Source of the DNA: Paraspadella gotoi | Taxonomy: Eukaryota > Chaetognatha | DNA length: 64,000 nt | Direction of reading: 5' to 3' | Assembly (NCBI GenBank): GCA_051294375.1 | Contig: CM119270.1 | Coordinates: 10,776,036 to 10,840,035, forward strand | Shown: positions 1 through 10,351 of the stretch, piece after piece | Numbering within the stretch: the stretch's first letter is position 1 | How the letters are laid out: the number at the start of each line of letters is the position of its first letter | Position numbers and translations under genes: made by a program | The notes under the pieces: model-generated | The model's input: the letters and a program-made list of their open reading frames with translations, nothing else | Told to the model about the DNA's origin: nothing | The model's database searches: none

Positions 1-644
1 TAAAGGTGGCCGTTGAAGTAATACCTATACAGATCACGTGAGCGGTGAACGTCTTAGAATTTTCATTTTCTCACCAAAACTTATTTTGGCTTTTCGTGAA
101 ACGAAATAAAAAGATACAATGTCAGTGAAAGATAGTTTTTGGGTGAAGATTTCTAATCGGGTTTCAGCGAAGGCAATTCACTTTGGAACATTGTGTCACA
201 AAATTAGGCAAAGAGAGAGGTGACGTTTTCTATGGCTGAATCAGTCGTAAAACCTCATTGAGGCCATTGCAGAACATCTAGAAACTCAAAAGATGGAATC
301 AAGTGAAATCGGATACAATCGGATCAAAGATTCGGGGAAAAATCACCGAAAATGGAATTGAGTTCTCTGATTGGAGGAGACCCAGATGGAACCGGCCAAT
401 AGGCGGATGAGTAAGCGGTGAGATTCGAACCCAAGCCTCCGAAGAGACTGAAAATATTTTATTGTTTAAAACTTGGAAATTCTCCGCATGCCTATTGGGC
501 TTCCCAGGGTTAGGGCCAAGTTCGACCTTCCAGAGTTTTTGATGTCTTCAATTTATTTAAATTCAAGTTTCTGCTGCTCCTTTTTGTTTGGGAGTCAATT
601 TGGCGGAGAATGGATGGCGATCTCCTCGAATTCCCTTACGCTGA
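1..644. other. Non-coding flank, AT-rich
   Basis: No exon is recognisable. The stretch is AT-rich and its short open frames have no coding character. The only notable motif is a tRNA-like B box on the minus strand near 420-433, listed separately. It is probably an intron or the 5' flank of the gene whose first visible exon starts at 6407. Confidence 0.5.
420..433 (-). other. tRNA-like B-box motif (possible SINE remnant)
   Basis: Read on the minus strand, this contains GGTTCGAATCTC, a good match to the RNA polymerase III B box (T-psi-C arm). No matching A box or cloverleaf could be built from the bases upstream on that strand, so this is not called a tRNA gene. A tRNA-derived SINE fragment is the likeliest explanation, but chance is possible. 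Confidence 0.3.
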
Positions 645-841
645 NNNNNNNNNNNNNNNNNNNNNNNNNNNNNNNNNNNNNNNNNNNNNNNNNNNNNNNN
701 NNNNNNNNNNNNNNNNNNNNNNNNNNNNNNNNNNNNNNNNNNNNNNNNNNNNNNNNNNNNNNNNNNNNNNNNNNNNNNNNNNNNNNNNNNNNNNNNNNNN
801 NNNNNNNNNNNNNNNNNNNNNNNNNNNNNNNNNNNNNNNNN
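645..841. other. Assembly gap, 197 N
   Basis: A run of N, flanked on the right by a (CT)n tract. Its size is not a round number, so it is probably an estimated gap. Confidence 0.99.
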
Positions 842-968
842 TCTCTCTCTCTTTCTCTTCCCCTTTCTCCCCAATGATGTCCGTGGCTAACACTTCATCA
901 TCGTCCTCGTCATCGTCGTGGTCCTCATCGTCGTCTTCGTCGCCGTCGTCGTCATCATCGTCTTGTTA
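842..968. repeat. CT tract followed by TCN triplet repeat
   Basis: A CT-rich tract next to the N gap is followed by an imperfect run of TCA/TCG/TCC triplets (about 890-968). Read forward it gives poly-serine, but there is no sign that it is translated. Confidence 0.8.
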
Positions 969-1440
969 TTCTCGTTCTCCTACATCATAATCCTCGTCCT
1001 TGACATTTTTTCTGCCCCTTCCTCCATCACTCTTTCTCTTCCTCTTTCCTCTCATTGTCCTGATCTGATATTCATCATTCTTCGCCCGACTTACCTCGCG
1101 CAGACAACCACTTCGCTTTCCACCAACCAACTACGACGACAATGTAACTAAATTCCCTCTTTACGTCTTCAACTCCACTCATGTAGCCATCTGAGTTTTC
1201 CAACACAATATTTGGTTTTACTTGATATTCTTTATCTTTTCGGGGAGGTATTACAACATCAAATCCGAAACTACATCAGATTCCAAATCCGTGCTCTTCC
1301 TTGTCACCACCACTTATCCACTTGTTATTACATAACCACCACCTTCTCTTCCTGTTTCCACTTCCAATTCTACCTCCATTTGATTCCTCCACCACCTCTA
1401 CCTCTGCCGCCTCCACCGCCCAATTCTGTTTACGCAGATT
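969..1440. other. Non-coding, pyrimidine-rich
   Basis: A CT-rich stretch without recognisable genes. The longest open frames are low-complexity Ser/Leu/Pro peptides typical of pyrimidine-rich DNA. Confidence 0.5.
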
Positions 1441-1507
1441 CCCGGTTGTTTACGCTTCCGGTTTCGTTGAAACCACGTGACTCACGTCCCGGGCTTTTGT
1501 TTCAAAC

Positions 1508-1612
1508 GTGGCGCGTCGTGGCGTGGCTTGGCGCGAGGTGGAGCCTAGTTGCGTGGCGCGTCGTGGCGTGGCTTGGCGCGCGGTGGAGTGTCGAAGCGTG
1601 GCGCGTTGCGGA
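1508..1612. repeat. GC-rich tandem duplication, unit about 45 bp
   Basis: Two near-identical units built on GCGTGGCGCGTCGTGG plus CTTGGCGCG, with a third partial unit, form a GC-rich island in AT-rich surroundings. Both strands stay open across it, which reflects composition rather than coding. Confidence 0.7.
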
Positions 1613-1954
1613 TTGCCAGTGACAAGTACCCGATCGCCAAATTTAAAAAAAAAATTTAAATAGCCTGGAAAGCACATCGTAAAAAGTTTTTTTTAAAAAT
1701 AATATCTTATTACTTTAATAGTTTTACAAAAACCATTACATACAGTAATCAATATAATTATTTTTAACTTATACTAGGTCCAATATGGCTTTCTACCGTA
1801 AATGCATTTTTTAAAGTAATAAATAAAAAAAATAAAAAAATAATCATAAACAACAGAGAAAAAATAGTAAAAATTAAAAGAAAGAATGATATAAAAATAA
1901 AAAATAAAACCAAAACAAAAATTTAAGAAATACAAAGAAATACAAAAAAAAAAA
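1613..1954. other. AT-rich non-coding DNA
   Basis: Poly-A/T-rich sequence with no gene, ending at the 600-N gap. Confidence 0.6.
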
Positions 1955-2554
1955 NNNNNNNNNNNNNNNNNNNNNNNNNNNNNNNNNNNNNNNNNNNNNN
2001 NNNNNNNNNNNNNNNNNNNNNNNNNNNNNNNNNNNNNNNNNNNNNNNNNNNNNNNNNNNNNNNNNNNNNNNNNNNNNNNNNNNNNNNNNNNNNNNNNNNN
2101 NNNNNNNNNNNNNNNNNNNNNNNNNNNNNNNNNNNNNNNNNNNNNNNNNNNNNNNNNNNNNNNNNNNNNNNNNNNNNNNNNNNNNNNNNNNNNNNNNNNN
2201 NNNNNNNNNNNNNNNNNNNNNNNNNNNNNNNNNNNNNNNNNNNNNNNNNNNNNNNNNNNNNNNNNNNNNNNNNNNNNNNNNNNNNNNNNNNNNNNNNNNN
2301 NNNNNNNNNNNNNNNNNNNNNNNNNNNNNNNNNNNNNNNNNNNNNNNNNNNNNNNNNNNNNNNNNNNNNNNNNNNNNNNNNNNNNNNNNNNNNNNNNNNN
2401 NNNNNNNNNNNNNNNNNNNNNNNNNNNNNNNNNNNNNNNNNNNNNNNNNNNNNNNNNNNNNNNNNNNNNNNNNNNNNNNNNNNNNNNNNNNNNNNNNNNN
2501 NNNNNNNNNNNNNNNNNNNNNNNNNNNNNNNNNNNNNNNNNNNNNNNNNNNNNN
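1955..2554. other. Assembly gap, 600 N
   Basis: A run of exactly 600 N. Nothing can be said about its content. Confidence 0.99.
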
Positions 2555-2992
2555 TTATTCGCCGTCCTTTTTTTCTTCTGAGCGACTTAATTTGCATTTG
2601 AAGGCGCGGCTCTTGTTTTGTTTGGCGGATTCGTGGAATCAGATGGAAGTCTTGAAGTTTTGACACCAAACGAAGTTGAAAAAATTTAAAGATGGCGTGA
2701 ATGAACGAGTAAAAAAGGGAAAAAATGGAACTGATAATTATTCAAGAACGAAAAAAATTCAAAGAGGAACAAAAACTTCGAGCTGAATAAAAAAAGTCTT
2801 TTTTTTAATTCATTGTCGTAAAGATTCTCTAACGCTTTAATTCATTTGTCAAATTTCCGCGATCCATCCTTCCCAAGTTTATGTCAAAATTTTTTTTCAC
2901 ATTATTTTTTCATTTTTCTTTGGGTCTGAATTAATTTTGCTCGTGACTCTCATCCTCCCTTTCATCGTAAAATTCATCCGTTGCCTCGTTAA

Positions 2993-2993
<1 letters not shown>
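2555..2993. other. Non-coding spacer
   Basis: No exon or repeat family recognised between the 600-N gap and the GCC repeat. Confidence 0.5.

Positions 2994-3073
<80 letters not shown>
2994..3073. repeat. (GCC)n trinucleotide repeat, about 26 units
   Basis: An essentially perfect GCC run of about 80 bp. It can be read as poly-Arg or poly-Gly, but the flanks lack splice sites and coding character, so it is best treated as a microsatellite. The length is likely to vary between individuals. Confidence 0.95.
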
Positions 3074-3074
<1 letters not shown>

Positions 3075-3617
3075 CGAGCGAGTAAAACGCGGAAAATTGC
3101 TGGATCATTTCTCGAAAATGATGGAAAATGGGCTCAACGTTGGATCTTTCGGGGGGAAAATTTTGGGAAAAATGAGGTTTAATCCCGCAGGAAACAATCA
3201 GTTTTCGTGACTGAGGAACGGAAACCGGGAACCGCGGATTCTGAAAAAATATTCTTCTAAAAGTTTTAAAAGCTGATAAAGAAACTATAATACATTTACA
3301 TTTCTTGACGTATACATAATATTTATAAATTGACACTTGTTTCTGCATAAAAATATTTATCGATCTTAATTAATTTGATATCAGAATGCAGATCAACAAC
3401 ACCGATAACCGCATTTTATTGTTAAAACAATCTTATAACAATACTAAACTCATTTATCAGTCCGATGGGAAAAAAAATTGTGAACTAATTTCTGAGAAAA
3501 AGAAAGAGAAGGATTGAAACGGGAAAGAATGAAAGAAGCAGCAAATGAAGAGTAATGAATCTCTGGCAGATAAAAAGAATAAAGAGAAAGAGGGAGTGAA
3601 GGAGAGTGAGAGAAATC

Positions 3618-3618
<1 letters not shown>
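3074..3618. other. AT-rich non-coding spacer
   Basis: Nothing recognisable; low-complexity AT-rich sequence between two microsatellites. Confidence 0.5.

Positions 3619-3666
<48 letters not shown>
3619..3666. repeat. (GA)n microsatellite
   Basis: About 24 uninterrupted AG units. It is one of many GA/CT tracts in this window. Confidence 0.95.
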
Positions 3667-3669
<3 letters not shown>

Positions 3670-3935
3670 GAAAGAGAGAGAGCAAAGAATAACAAACCGT
3701 TTGTATTTCTGATTCTGCGGTGAAGAAAGAAGAAAGAGTCTACAGACGCCGTTAGTGTTTCTGTTTCTTCTTGGAAGGAAAGAGTAAATTATTTACTTTG
3801 TTTATTAAACTAGGGTAGAGAATAATTGTCTCGACTGCTTAGGGAGAATGAATGATTTTTTTTGTGTCGAATATTGACGTCAAAATATCGTCGAACGAAC
3901 AAGTGATGCTTAGTGAGAGATTTATTCTTTCTCTC

Positions 3936-3960
3936 NNNNNNNNNNNNNNNNNNNNNNNNN
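3936..3960. other. Assembly gap, 25 N, at the palindrome edge
   Basis: Exactly 25 N. The base after it (3961) is the outer end of the left arm of the first palindrome, whose partner end is 9488. A fixed-size gap at a duplication border points to an assembly join. Confidence 0.99.
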
Positions 3961-4268
3961 AAAGAGAGAGAATGAGAGAGAGAAGAGAAGAGAAGAAGAC
4001 GAGAGACGAGCAGAGAGAGAGAGAGCGTGCTTAGAAACTTCGGTCGGTCTTTCAAACGCTTTCTTGAGACTTGTGCGTATTATCCTATTACTCGCTTGTT
4101 CGCTTGGTTTTGCGAGTACCTTTCAAGCATTTTCTATAGATAAATGTTTTACACACTAAAATCGCTGCAAGATTGTGAAAGGCTAGTGACCAAATTTACG
4201 AATTGTGAACGATCTAACTCTAGCTTAATCAATTTGGAGAAACGAGAAACGAGAAAGGAAGAAAGGGG

Positions 4269-4309
<41 letters not shown>

Positions 4310-5353
4310 CTGAGATTCACCGATCGGGAACAGCAAGAATCACCCAGATCGCTGGCAACCAAAAACGAAAAGTGACTGAATGAGTTGCAACTCCGGATCA
4401 ACGAAAGGTTGAACGGTGAGGTCAGCAACAAAGGCGTTGGGTAGCCGGAAGGAAGATGTTTCACACCGAAAAACAACAAACAACAACAAACAACCAAAAA
4501 GAAAAAAAATATCAAAACAATAAAACAATCGACGCAACGTCGGCCTTCTCGACAGACAGAGACATGCGCGGTCGTTTTCGGATGACTAAAACGGAGACTC
4601 GTTTCACGTTTCTACCCGCTTTCTTCGACACGGGACACACTAAACACATGGGGAAAAATGACTTTGTCTCGTCGCAAGACGGCGATGTGCAACTTGTATA
4701 TTACGCTTCACAATTCATAACAACGTCCTGTAACCCCGTTATCAGGCGGGCGATGCTAGCTTTGAGTCGCTGCAAAACGAACTACATCTTCCTTTTGAGT
4801 CGTTCTCCAAAGCTTATGACTCAATGACCTGACGAAAGGACGACGAATAACGCTGAAACTATTGGCCGAAATGCGTAGGAAAATCTAAAGTACGGTCAAA
4901 ATAACTAATCGGCTAAAGGGATAAATAAGAAAACTGAGGCAGGCCATGAATAATTTACACGCACCCTAAATAAGCACTGCACACTTAGTTTTACAATGAT
5001 CTCATTAATTCAAATGATTAATAACTTCCACCGTCGTCATCAAAACATTTTCGCTCATCCCTGTTATAATTCAGTCGCATTCAGTTTTTAGTTATACCTC
5101 TAGATTAATCCTCGTATCCATCTGAATCCTTTCTTCAGCTATTAGTTTATCTCTCCCCATTTTGCCGTATTTCATCGACAACCTTTCTTATCGCTTCACT
5201 CTTCTCTCATCCCTCTCCTGCTTTGCCTGAGCGGAGTCGCAGTCTTTTCAAATGACGAATGACTACCGTATTCAGACGATTTTTTTCTCTCTTTCACAAA
5301 AGAATCAGGTTCAAAGGGAAAAAGCAAGGCGCGTGGTCCGACTGATCAGCAAG

Positions 5354-5390
<37 letters not shown>

Positions 5391-6311
5391 CAGGGGGCGA
5401 CACGGAGAAGATTCGAATTGAATGCAATTGTATTAGGAAACGGGCTTTAGCTTTCGAGAGAACGAGAGAGAGAGAGAGACGAGGAAGAACGTGAGAAGAG
5501 AGAAGAGAACGAACAGAAGTGCCACAGATACGATGATAACGATCCCGTTAATTTGTTTTTACCCTACTTATGATCATTTTACTTCATCGTCGCCATATTT
5601 CTGATTTCAATACACTCGGCTTCTATAGTTGCGTTTGGTACTAGGCAGACCTGAGTACGTCTCCATGAGGCAACGCCGTCGATCAGTGGAGGGATAAATC
5701 GCAGGTGAGTTTGATATGGTAATTTTAATAATTTCAGTTACAAACTTGCGATTTTTGGAAACATTTTCTTTACATATCTTTATTTTTCTTATTTTTTAAT
5801 GCAAAATTAAAATTCTGAATGACAGTTGACAGATCGAATATTTTTTTCAAAATCTGCTTAATGTAGTATTTACTGTAATCTATTCTAAGCGCGAATCATA
5901 ATTTGCATAGTATTTGTCCAGCAAAACTGTCAAGAAGGATGGCTTGTTAATCAATGGTCAGACGAAGTAATTCAAGTGGCCAATCTTTTTATTCGTTTTA
6001 TTTTTCATTAGCGTCAAAAATCAAGGCAGAAAACATCATTTTAACTAGGAACAATCGGCGCGTCATTTGTGAAAGTAAACTGAATGAATGATAAATGAAT
6101 GAAATGCATGATGAACTGAATGAATGAATAATAATGAAATCACTTCTTTATATTTCAGATTGACTTTTCTGAATGAGGAACTTGTCTCTGCTGAGCGACG
6201 TCACGGAGCCTTTGGAGGTATTCGTTGGCGGAGATCGAGATGAGGTGGGGTGTGATTGGAACCCACGTCCCCTGCAGGCCACTCAGATCAGAAGGACGTG
6301 CATCCCCGCGA
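3961..6311. repeat. Left arm of palindrome 1 (inverted copy of 6407-9488)
   Basis: Read in reverse complement, this arm follows 6407-9488 with many single-base indels. Matching points include the broken exon copy at 6165-6311, the CAGCAAAACTGTCAAG segment (about 5922 against 6785), the stretch before a conserved GAACCTGATTTC (about 5310 against 7450 and 8160), and the outer end at 3961 against 9488. The arm is about 2.35 kb. The partner region is longer because it carries an internal direct repeat. No intact gene lies in this arm. Confidence 0.88.
6165..6311 (-). pseudogene. Broken inverted copy of exon A (DUF7044-type domain)
   Basis: The reverse complement matches exon A from its first base to its last, but several single-base insertions and deletions destroy the frame. 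The donor reads GTCAAT instead of GTAAGT. In contrast, the acceptor side is intact: a CT-rich tract and CATCACAG stand directly before the TCGCGG with which the exon begins. This defines the likely true 5' border of exon A, whose + strand copy is preceded by purines. Indel-type damage with good overall similarity fits uncorrected long-read sequence or a recent, unconstrained duplicate. Confidence 0.8.
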
Positions 6312-6319
6312 CTGTGATG

Positions 6320-6327
6320 GAGGAGGG

Positions 6328-6358
<31 letters not shown>

Positions 6359-6368
6359 AGAAGAAGAG

Positions 6369-6404
<36 letters not shown>

Positions 6405-6406
6405 AG
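6320..6406. repeat. (GA)n tract at the axis of palindrome 1
   Basis: An interrupted GAGAGA tract separates the two inverted copies of exon A. It is purine-rich on the + strand right up to exon A, where a pyrimidine tract would be expected before a 3' splice site. It marks the fold-back junction. Confidence 0.9.
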
Positions 6407-6554
6407 TCGCGGGGGAGTGCACGTTCGATCTGGAGTGGCGAGGGACGTGGTTCCAATCCAACACCCCCGACCTCATCTCGATCTCCGCCAATCGAATATC
6501 CTCCAAAGGGTCGTGCGTCGCTCAGGACAGAGACAAGTTCCTCATTCAGCAAAA
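6407..6554 (+). CDS. Exon A: N-terminal Cys/Trp domain of a secreted arthropod protein (DUF7044-like)
   Basis: In frame from 6409 the exon encodes 48 complete codons, including CTFDLEWRGTWFQS, KGSCV and DKFLI. The C-x(5)-W-x-G-x-WFQ pattern, then KG-x-C and a hydrophobic DKFL strand, is how I remember the start of mature proteins of the uncharacterised arthropod DUF7044 family, just after the signal peptide. The exon ends in AA|GTAAGT, so a codon is split after two bases; exon B supplies the third base and makes Lys. The 5' border is inferred from the inverted copy (CACAG before TCGCGG). This gives two leading bases and implies an upstream signal-peptide exon, which I did not find. Here the acceptor is embedded in (GA)n, probably because of the palindrome junction. 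The function of the family is unknown; extracellular location is inferred from the paired cysteines. Confidence 0.85.
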
Positions 6555-6587
6555 GTAAGTCTGAAAATAAAGAAAGTGATTTCATTA

Positions 6588-6643
6588 ATTCATTCATTCA
6601 TTCATTCATTCATGCATTCATTCATTTATCCATTCATTCAGTT
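6588..6643. repeat. (ATTC)n tetranucleotide repeat
   Basis: About 13 ATTC units with a few substitutions lie just inside intron 1. The inverted copy (about 6080-6130) and the third copy (about 18496-18550) carry GAAT runs at the matching place, so the tract belongs to the duplicated unit. Confidence 0.9.
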
Positions 6644-7269
6644 TTACTTCACAAATGACGGCAGATTTGTTCCAGTTAAAATGATTTTCTGCCTTATTTG
6701 ACGCTAAGAAAAATAAAACGAAAAAAAAAGATTGGCCATTGAATTGACTTTGTCTGACCATTTGTATTAACAAGCCATCCCTTCTTGACAGTTTTGCTGG
6801 ACAAATACATGCAAATTATGATTCGGCTAGAATGATACAGTAAAATACAGTAAGCAGATTTTGAAAAAAATATTCGACTTGTCAAACGTCATTCAGAATT
6901 TTAATTTTGCATTAAAAATAAAGAAAATAATAAAGATGATAAAGAAAAAAGATGGTTCCAAAATCGAATGTCTTGAAGCTGAAATTTTTCAAAATACAAT
7001 TCCAAACTCAACCTGGCGACGTTTTTATCCCTCACTGGATCGACGGCCGTTGCCACTCATGGAGACAGTACCTCAGGTCTCCGAGTACCAAACGCCAACT
7101 ATAGCTGAAAGATTATGAATCAAATATGGCGACGAGTGAAGTAAAAATGATCATAAGTAGGGTAAAAACCAAATTAAGCGTGATCTTACTCATCGTTGTA
7201 TTCTGTTCGCAGTCTCTCTCTCTCTCTCTCTCTCTCGTTACTCATCGTATGATCAATTCTGTTTCGGCC

Positions 7270-7886
7270 GTTCTCTCTTTCTCTCTCTCTTTCTCTCTCT
7301 CCTCTCTCTCTCTCTCCTGCTCTCTCTCAAAGCCTAAAGCCCGTTTTCCTTAATACAATTCATTCATTCAATTCCTCTCTCTCTCTCTCTCTTCTTCTCT
7401 CGTCTCTCTCCTTTCTATCATCGACCACCCGCCTTCTTTTTCTCCTTTTGAACCTGATTTCTTTGTGAAAAGAGAGAAAAAAATCGTCTGAATTACGGTA
7501 GTAGTCATTCGTCATTTGAAAAAGGACTCGACTCTCTCAGGCAAAGCGGATGAGGGAAGGAGAGAGAAGAGTGAAGATAGAAAGGTGTCGAATGAAATAC
7601 CGCAAAAGGGGAAGAGTAAACTAATAAGCTGAGAAAAGGATTCAGATGAGATAGAGATAGATCTAGTATAACTAAAACTGAATGCGACTGAAAGATAACA
7701 GGATGACGAAAATGTTTGTGAGGTTGGAAGTTATTATCATTTGAATTTAATGGAATCATTGTAAAACTAAAGGTGTCATGCTTATTAGAGGTGGTGTGAA
7801 ATATTATGCTCGCTCAGTTTTCTTTATTTATCCTCTTAGCCGATTAGTATTTTTTGACCGTACTTAGATTTCTCTCACGCATTTCG
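7270..7886. repeat. Direct repeat copy 1 (partner 7912-8598)
   Basis: From a CT-rich tract through GAACCTGATTTCTTTGTGAA, GGACTCGACTCTCTCAGGC and on to CACGCATTTCG, this matches the next block in the same orientation, with scattered indels. It ends precisely at the 25-N gap. Confidence 0.88.
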
Positions 7887-7911
7887 NNNNNNNNNNNNNN
7901 NNNNNNNNNNN
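7887..7911. other. Assembly gap, 25 N, between direct repeats
   Basis: Exactly 25 N. The left flank ends at CACGCATTTCG, a point that recurs inside the following copy (about 8588-8598) and there runs on without a gap. The gap therefore looks like an overlap that was not merged. Confidence 0.99.
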
Positions 7912-8598
7912 TTTCTCTTCTCTCTCTTTCTCTCTCTCGTCTCTCTCTCTCTCGTCGTCTCGTCTCTCTCTCGTCCTCTCTCGAAAGCTGAAAGCCCGTC
8001 CTAATACAAGTCGCAGATTCAATCGAATGTCTTCTCTCTCTCTCGTCGTCGTCTCGTCTCTCTCTCTCTCTCGTCTCTCTCTCGTCTCTCTCTCTCTCTC
8101 GTCTCTCTCTCTCTCTCTCTCCTTCTATCATCGACCACCCGCCTTCTTTTTTCCCTTTTGAACCTGATTTCTTTGTGAAAAGAGAGAAAAAAATCGTCTG
8201 AATTACGGGTAGTCATTCGTCATTTGAAAAAGGACTCGACTCTCTCAGGCAAAGCGGGATGAGGGAATGAGAGAGAAGAGTGAAGCGATAGAAAGGTTGT
8301 CATGAAATACGCAAAAGGGGAAGAGATAAACTAATAGCTGAGAAAGGATTCAGATGGATAGAGATAGATCTGAGTATAACTAAAAACTGAATGCGACTGA
8401 AGATAACAGGATGACGAAAATGTTTTTGATGACACGTTGGAAGTTATTATCATTTGAATTTAATGAATCATTGTAAAACTAAATGTGGTCATGCTTATTG
8501 AGGTGGTGTGAAATATTATGCTCGCCTCAGTTTTCTTATTTATCCTCTTAGCCGATTAGTATTTTTGACCGTACTTAGATTTTCCTCACGCATTTCGG
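7912..8598. repeat. Direct repeat copy 2 (partner 7270-7886)
   Basis: Same order of landmarks as the preceding block: CT tract, GAACCTGATTTC, CTCTCTCAGGCAAAGCGG, CACGCATTTCGG. Differences are mainly one-base insertions and deletions. No coding region. Confidence 0.88.
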
Positions 8599-9488
8599 CC
8601 AAATAGTTTCTGGTTATTTCGTCGTCCTTTGTCAGTCTTGAGTCATAATTTGGAGAGACTCAAAAGGAGTATTTAGTTCGTTTTTTGCCAATCTCAAAGT
8701 AGCATCGCCCGTCCTCAACGGGTTTTACAGGACTTTTATGATATTTTGAAGTAAATACAAGTTTGACATCGCCTCTTGCGACGAGACAAAAGTCATTTTT
8801 CCCCATGTGTTTTTAGGGCCCTTCGAAGAGAAGCGGAGAGAAACGTGAAACGAGTTCCTTTTATTTCATCCGAAAACGACCGCGCATTGTCTCTGTCCGC
8901 CTGTCGAGAAGCCGACGTTTTGGTCATTTGTTTTGATATGTTTTGATTTTTTCTTTTTTGTGTTGTTTTTTTGTTTGTTGTTTTCGGTTGTGAAACATCT
9001 TCCTTTCGCACCCAACTTTTTGTGACCTACACCGTTCGAACCTTTCGTTGATCCGCAGTTCAACTCTTCAGTACACTTTTCGTTTTTGTCCACATTCTGG
9101 GTGATTTCTTTTGCTGTTCCCGATCGGTGAATCTCCTCTCTCTTCTCTCTCTCTCTCTCTCTCTCTCTGTCATCTCTCCCCCTCTCTTTCCCTTTCTCCG
9201 TTTCTCTTTCTCCAAATGATTAAGCTAGAGTTAATCGTTCATCAATTCAAATTTGGTCACCTTACCTTCACAATCTTGCAGCAGATTATTAGTTGTAAAA
9301 TTTATCTATAAAATGCTTGAAAGGTACTCCAAGAGACCAACGAACAAAGCGAGTAAAAATGGAATTACGCACAAGTCTCAAGAAAGCTTTGAAAGACACC
9401 GAGAGTTTCTAAGCACGCCCTCCCTCTCTCTCTCTCTCTCGTCTTCTCGTCTCTCTTCTCTTCTCTTCTCTCTCTCATTCTCTCTCTT
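8599..9488. repeat. Direct repeat copy 3 (partner 9489-10350)
   Basis: From CCAAATAGTTTCTGG through TTGACATCGCCTCTTGCGAC and GATCGGTGAATCTC to the CT tract near 9420-9488. The same series restarts at 9489. The left arm of palindrome 1 carries the inverted equivalent (about 3961-4880). Confidence 0.88.
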
Positions 9489-10027
9489 TGCCAAATAGTT
9501 TCTGGTTATTTCGTCGGTCCTTTGTCAGTCTGTGAGTCATAATTTGGAGAGACTCAAAAGGAGTATTTAGTTCGTTTTTTGCCAATCTCAAAGTAGCATC
9601 GCCCGTCCTTAACGGGTTTTACAGGACTTTTTATGGATATTTGAAGTAAAATACAAGTTTGACATCGCCTCTTGCGACGAGACAAAAGTCATTTTTCCCC
9701 ATTGTTTTTATTCGCCTTCGAAGAGAAGCGCGAGTAGAAACGTGGAAACGATTCCCTTTTATTCGATCCGAAACGACCGCGCCATGTCTCTGTCGCTGTC
9801 GGAGAAGCCGACGTTTTCGGTCATTTGTTTTTTTTGTTTTGATATTTTTGTTTTCTTTTTTTGTTGTTGTTGTTGTTTGTTGTTTTCGGTGTGAAACATC
9901 TTCCTTTTTCCGCTACCCAACCTTTTGTGACTCACACGTTCAACCTTCGTGATCCGGATTCAACTCATTCATCACTTTTCGTTTTTGTTCCACATCTTGG
10001 GTGATTCTTGGTGTTCCGATCGGTGAA

Positions 10028-10073
<46 letters not shown>

Positions 10074-10308
10074 CCCCTTTCTTCCTTTCTCCCTTTCTCG
10101 TTCTCTCCAAATTGATTAAGCTAATTAATCGTTCATCAATTTCCTAAATTTGGTCACCTAGCCTTTCCACAATCTTTCACATTGTTATGTAAAACATTTA
10201 TCTATAAAAATCCTGAAATACTCCAAGAGACCAACACAAACGAGTAAAAATGGAATTACGCACAAGTCTCAAGAAAGCTTTAAAGACCACCGAGAGTTTC
10301 TAAAAGCA

Positions 10309-10350
<42 letters not shown>
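9489..10350. repeat. Direct repeat copy 4 (partner 8599-9488)
   Basis: Repeats the preceding block with many short indels, for example in the poly-T/TTG stretch near 9830-9890 and in the AATTACGCACAAGTCTCAAG segment. It ends in a pure CT tract (about 10310-10345), after which the sequence becomes unique. Confidence 0.88.

Positions 10351-10351
<1 letters not shown>

Larger units (their letters stand above)
6407..9488. repeat. Right arm of palindrome 1
   Basis: This is the inverted partner of 3961-6311. It contains intact exon A and an internal direct repeat (7270-7886 and 7912-8598) that the left arm has only once, which explains why this arm is about 0.7 kb longer. Confidence 0.85.

Noticed and set aside
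2937-3348. Poly-Arg and poly-Gly frames across the GCC repeat
   Set aside because: They exist only because of the triplet repeat; the flanks have no coding signature.
3810-4383. Arg/Glu-rich or Ser/Leu-rich open frames around GA/CT tracts
   Set aside because: They are translations of dinucleotide repeats (alternating Arg-Glu or Leu-Ser) and occur wherever GA/CT tracts occur. No splice sites, conservation or domain.
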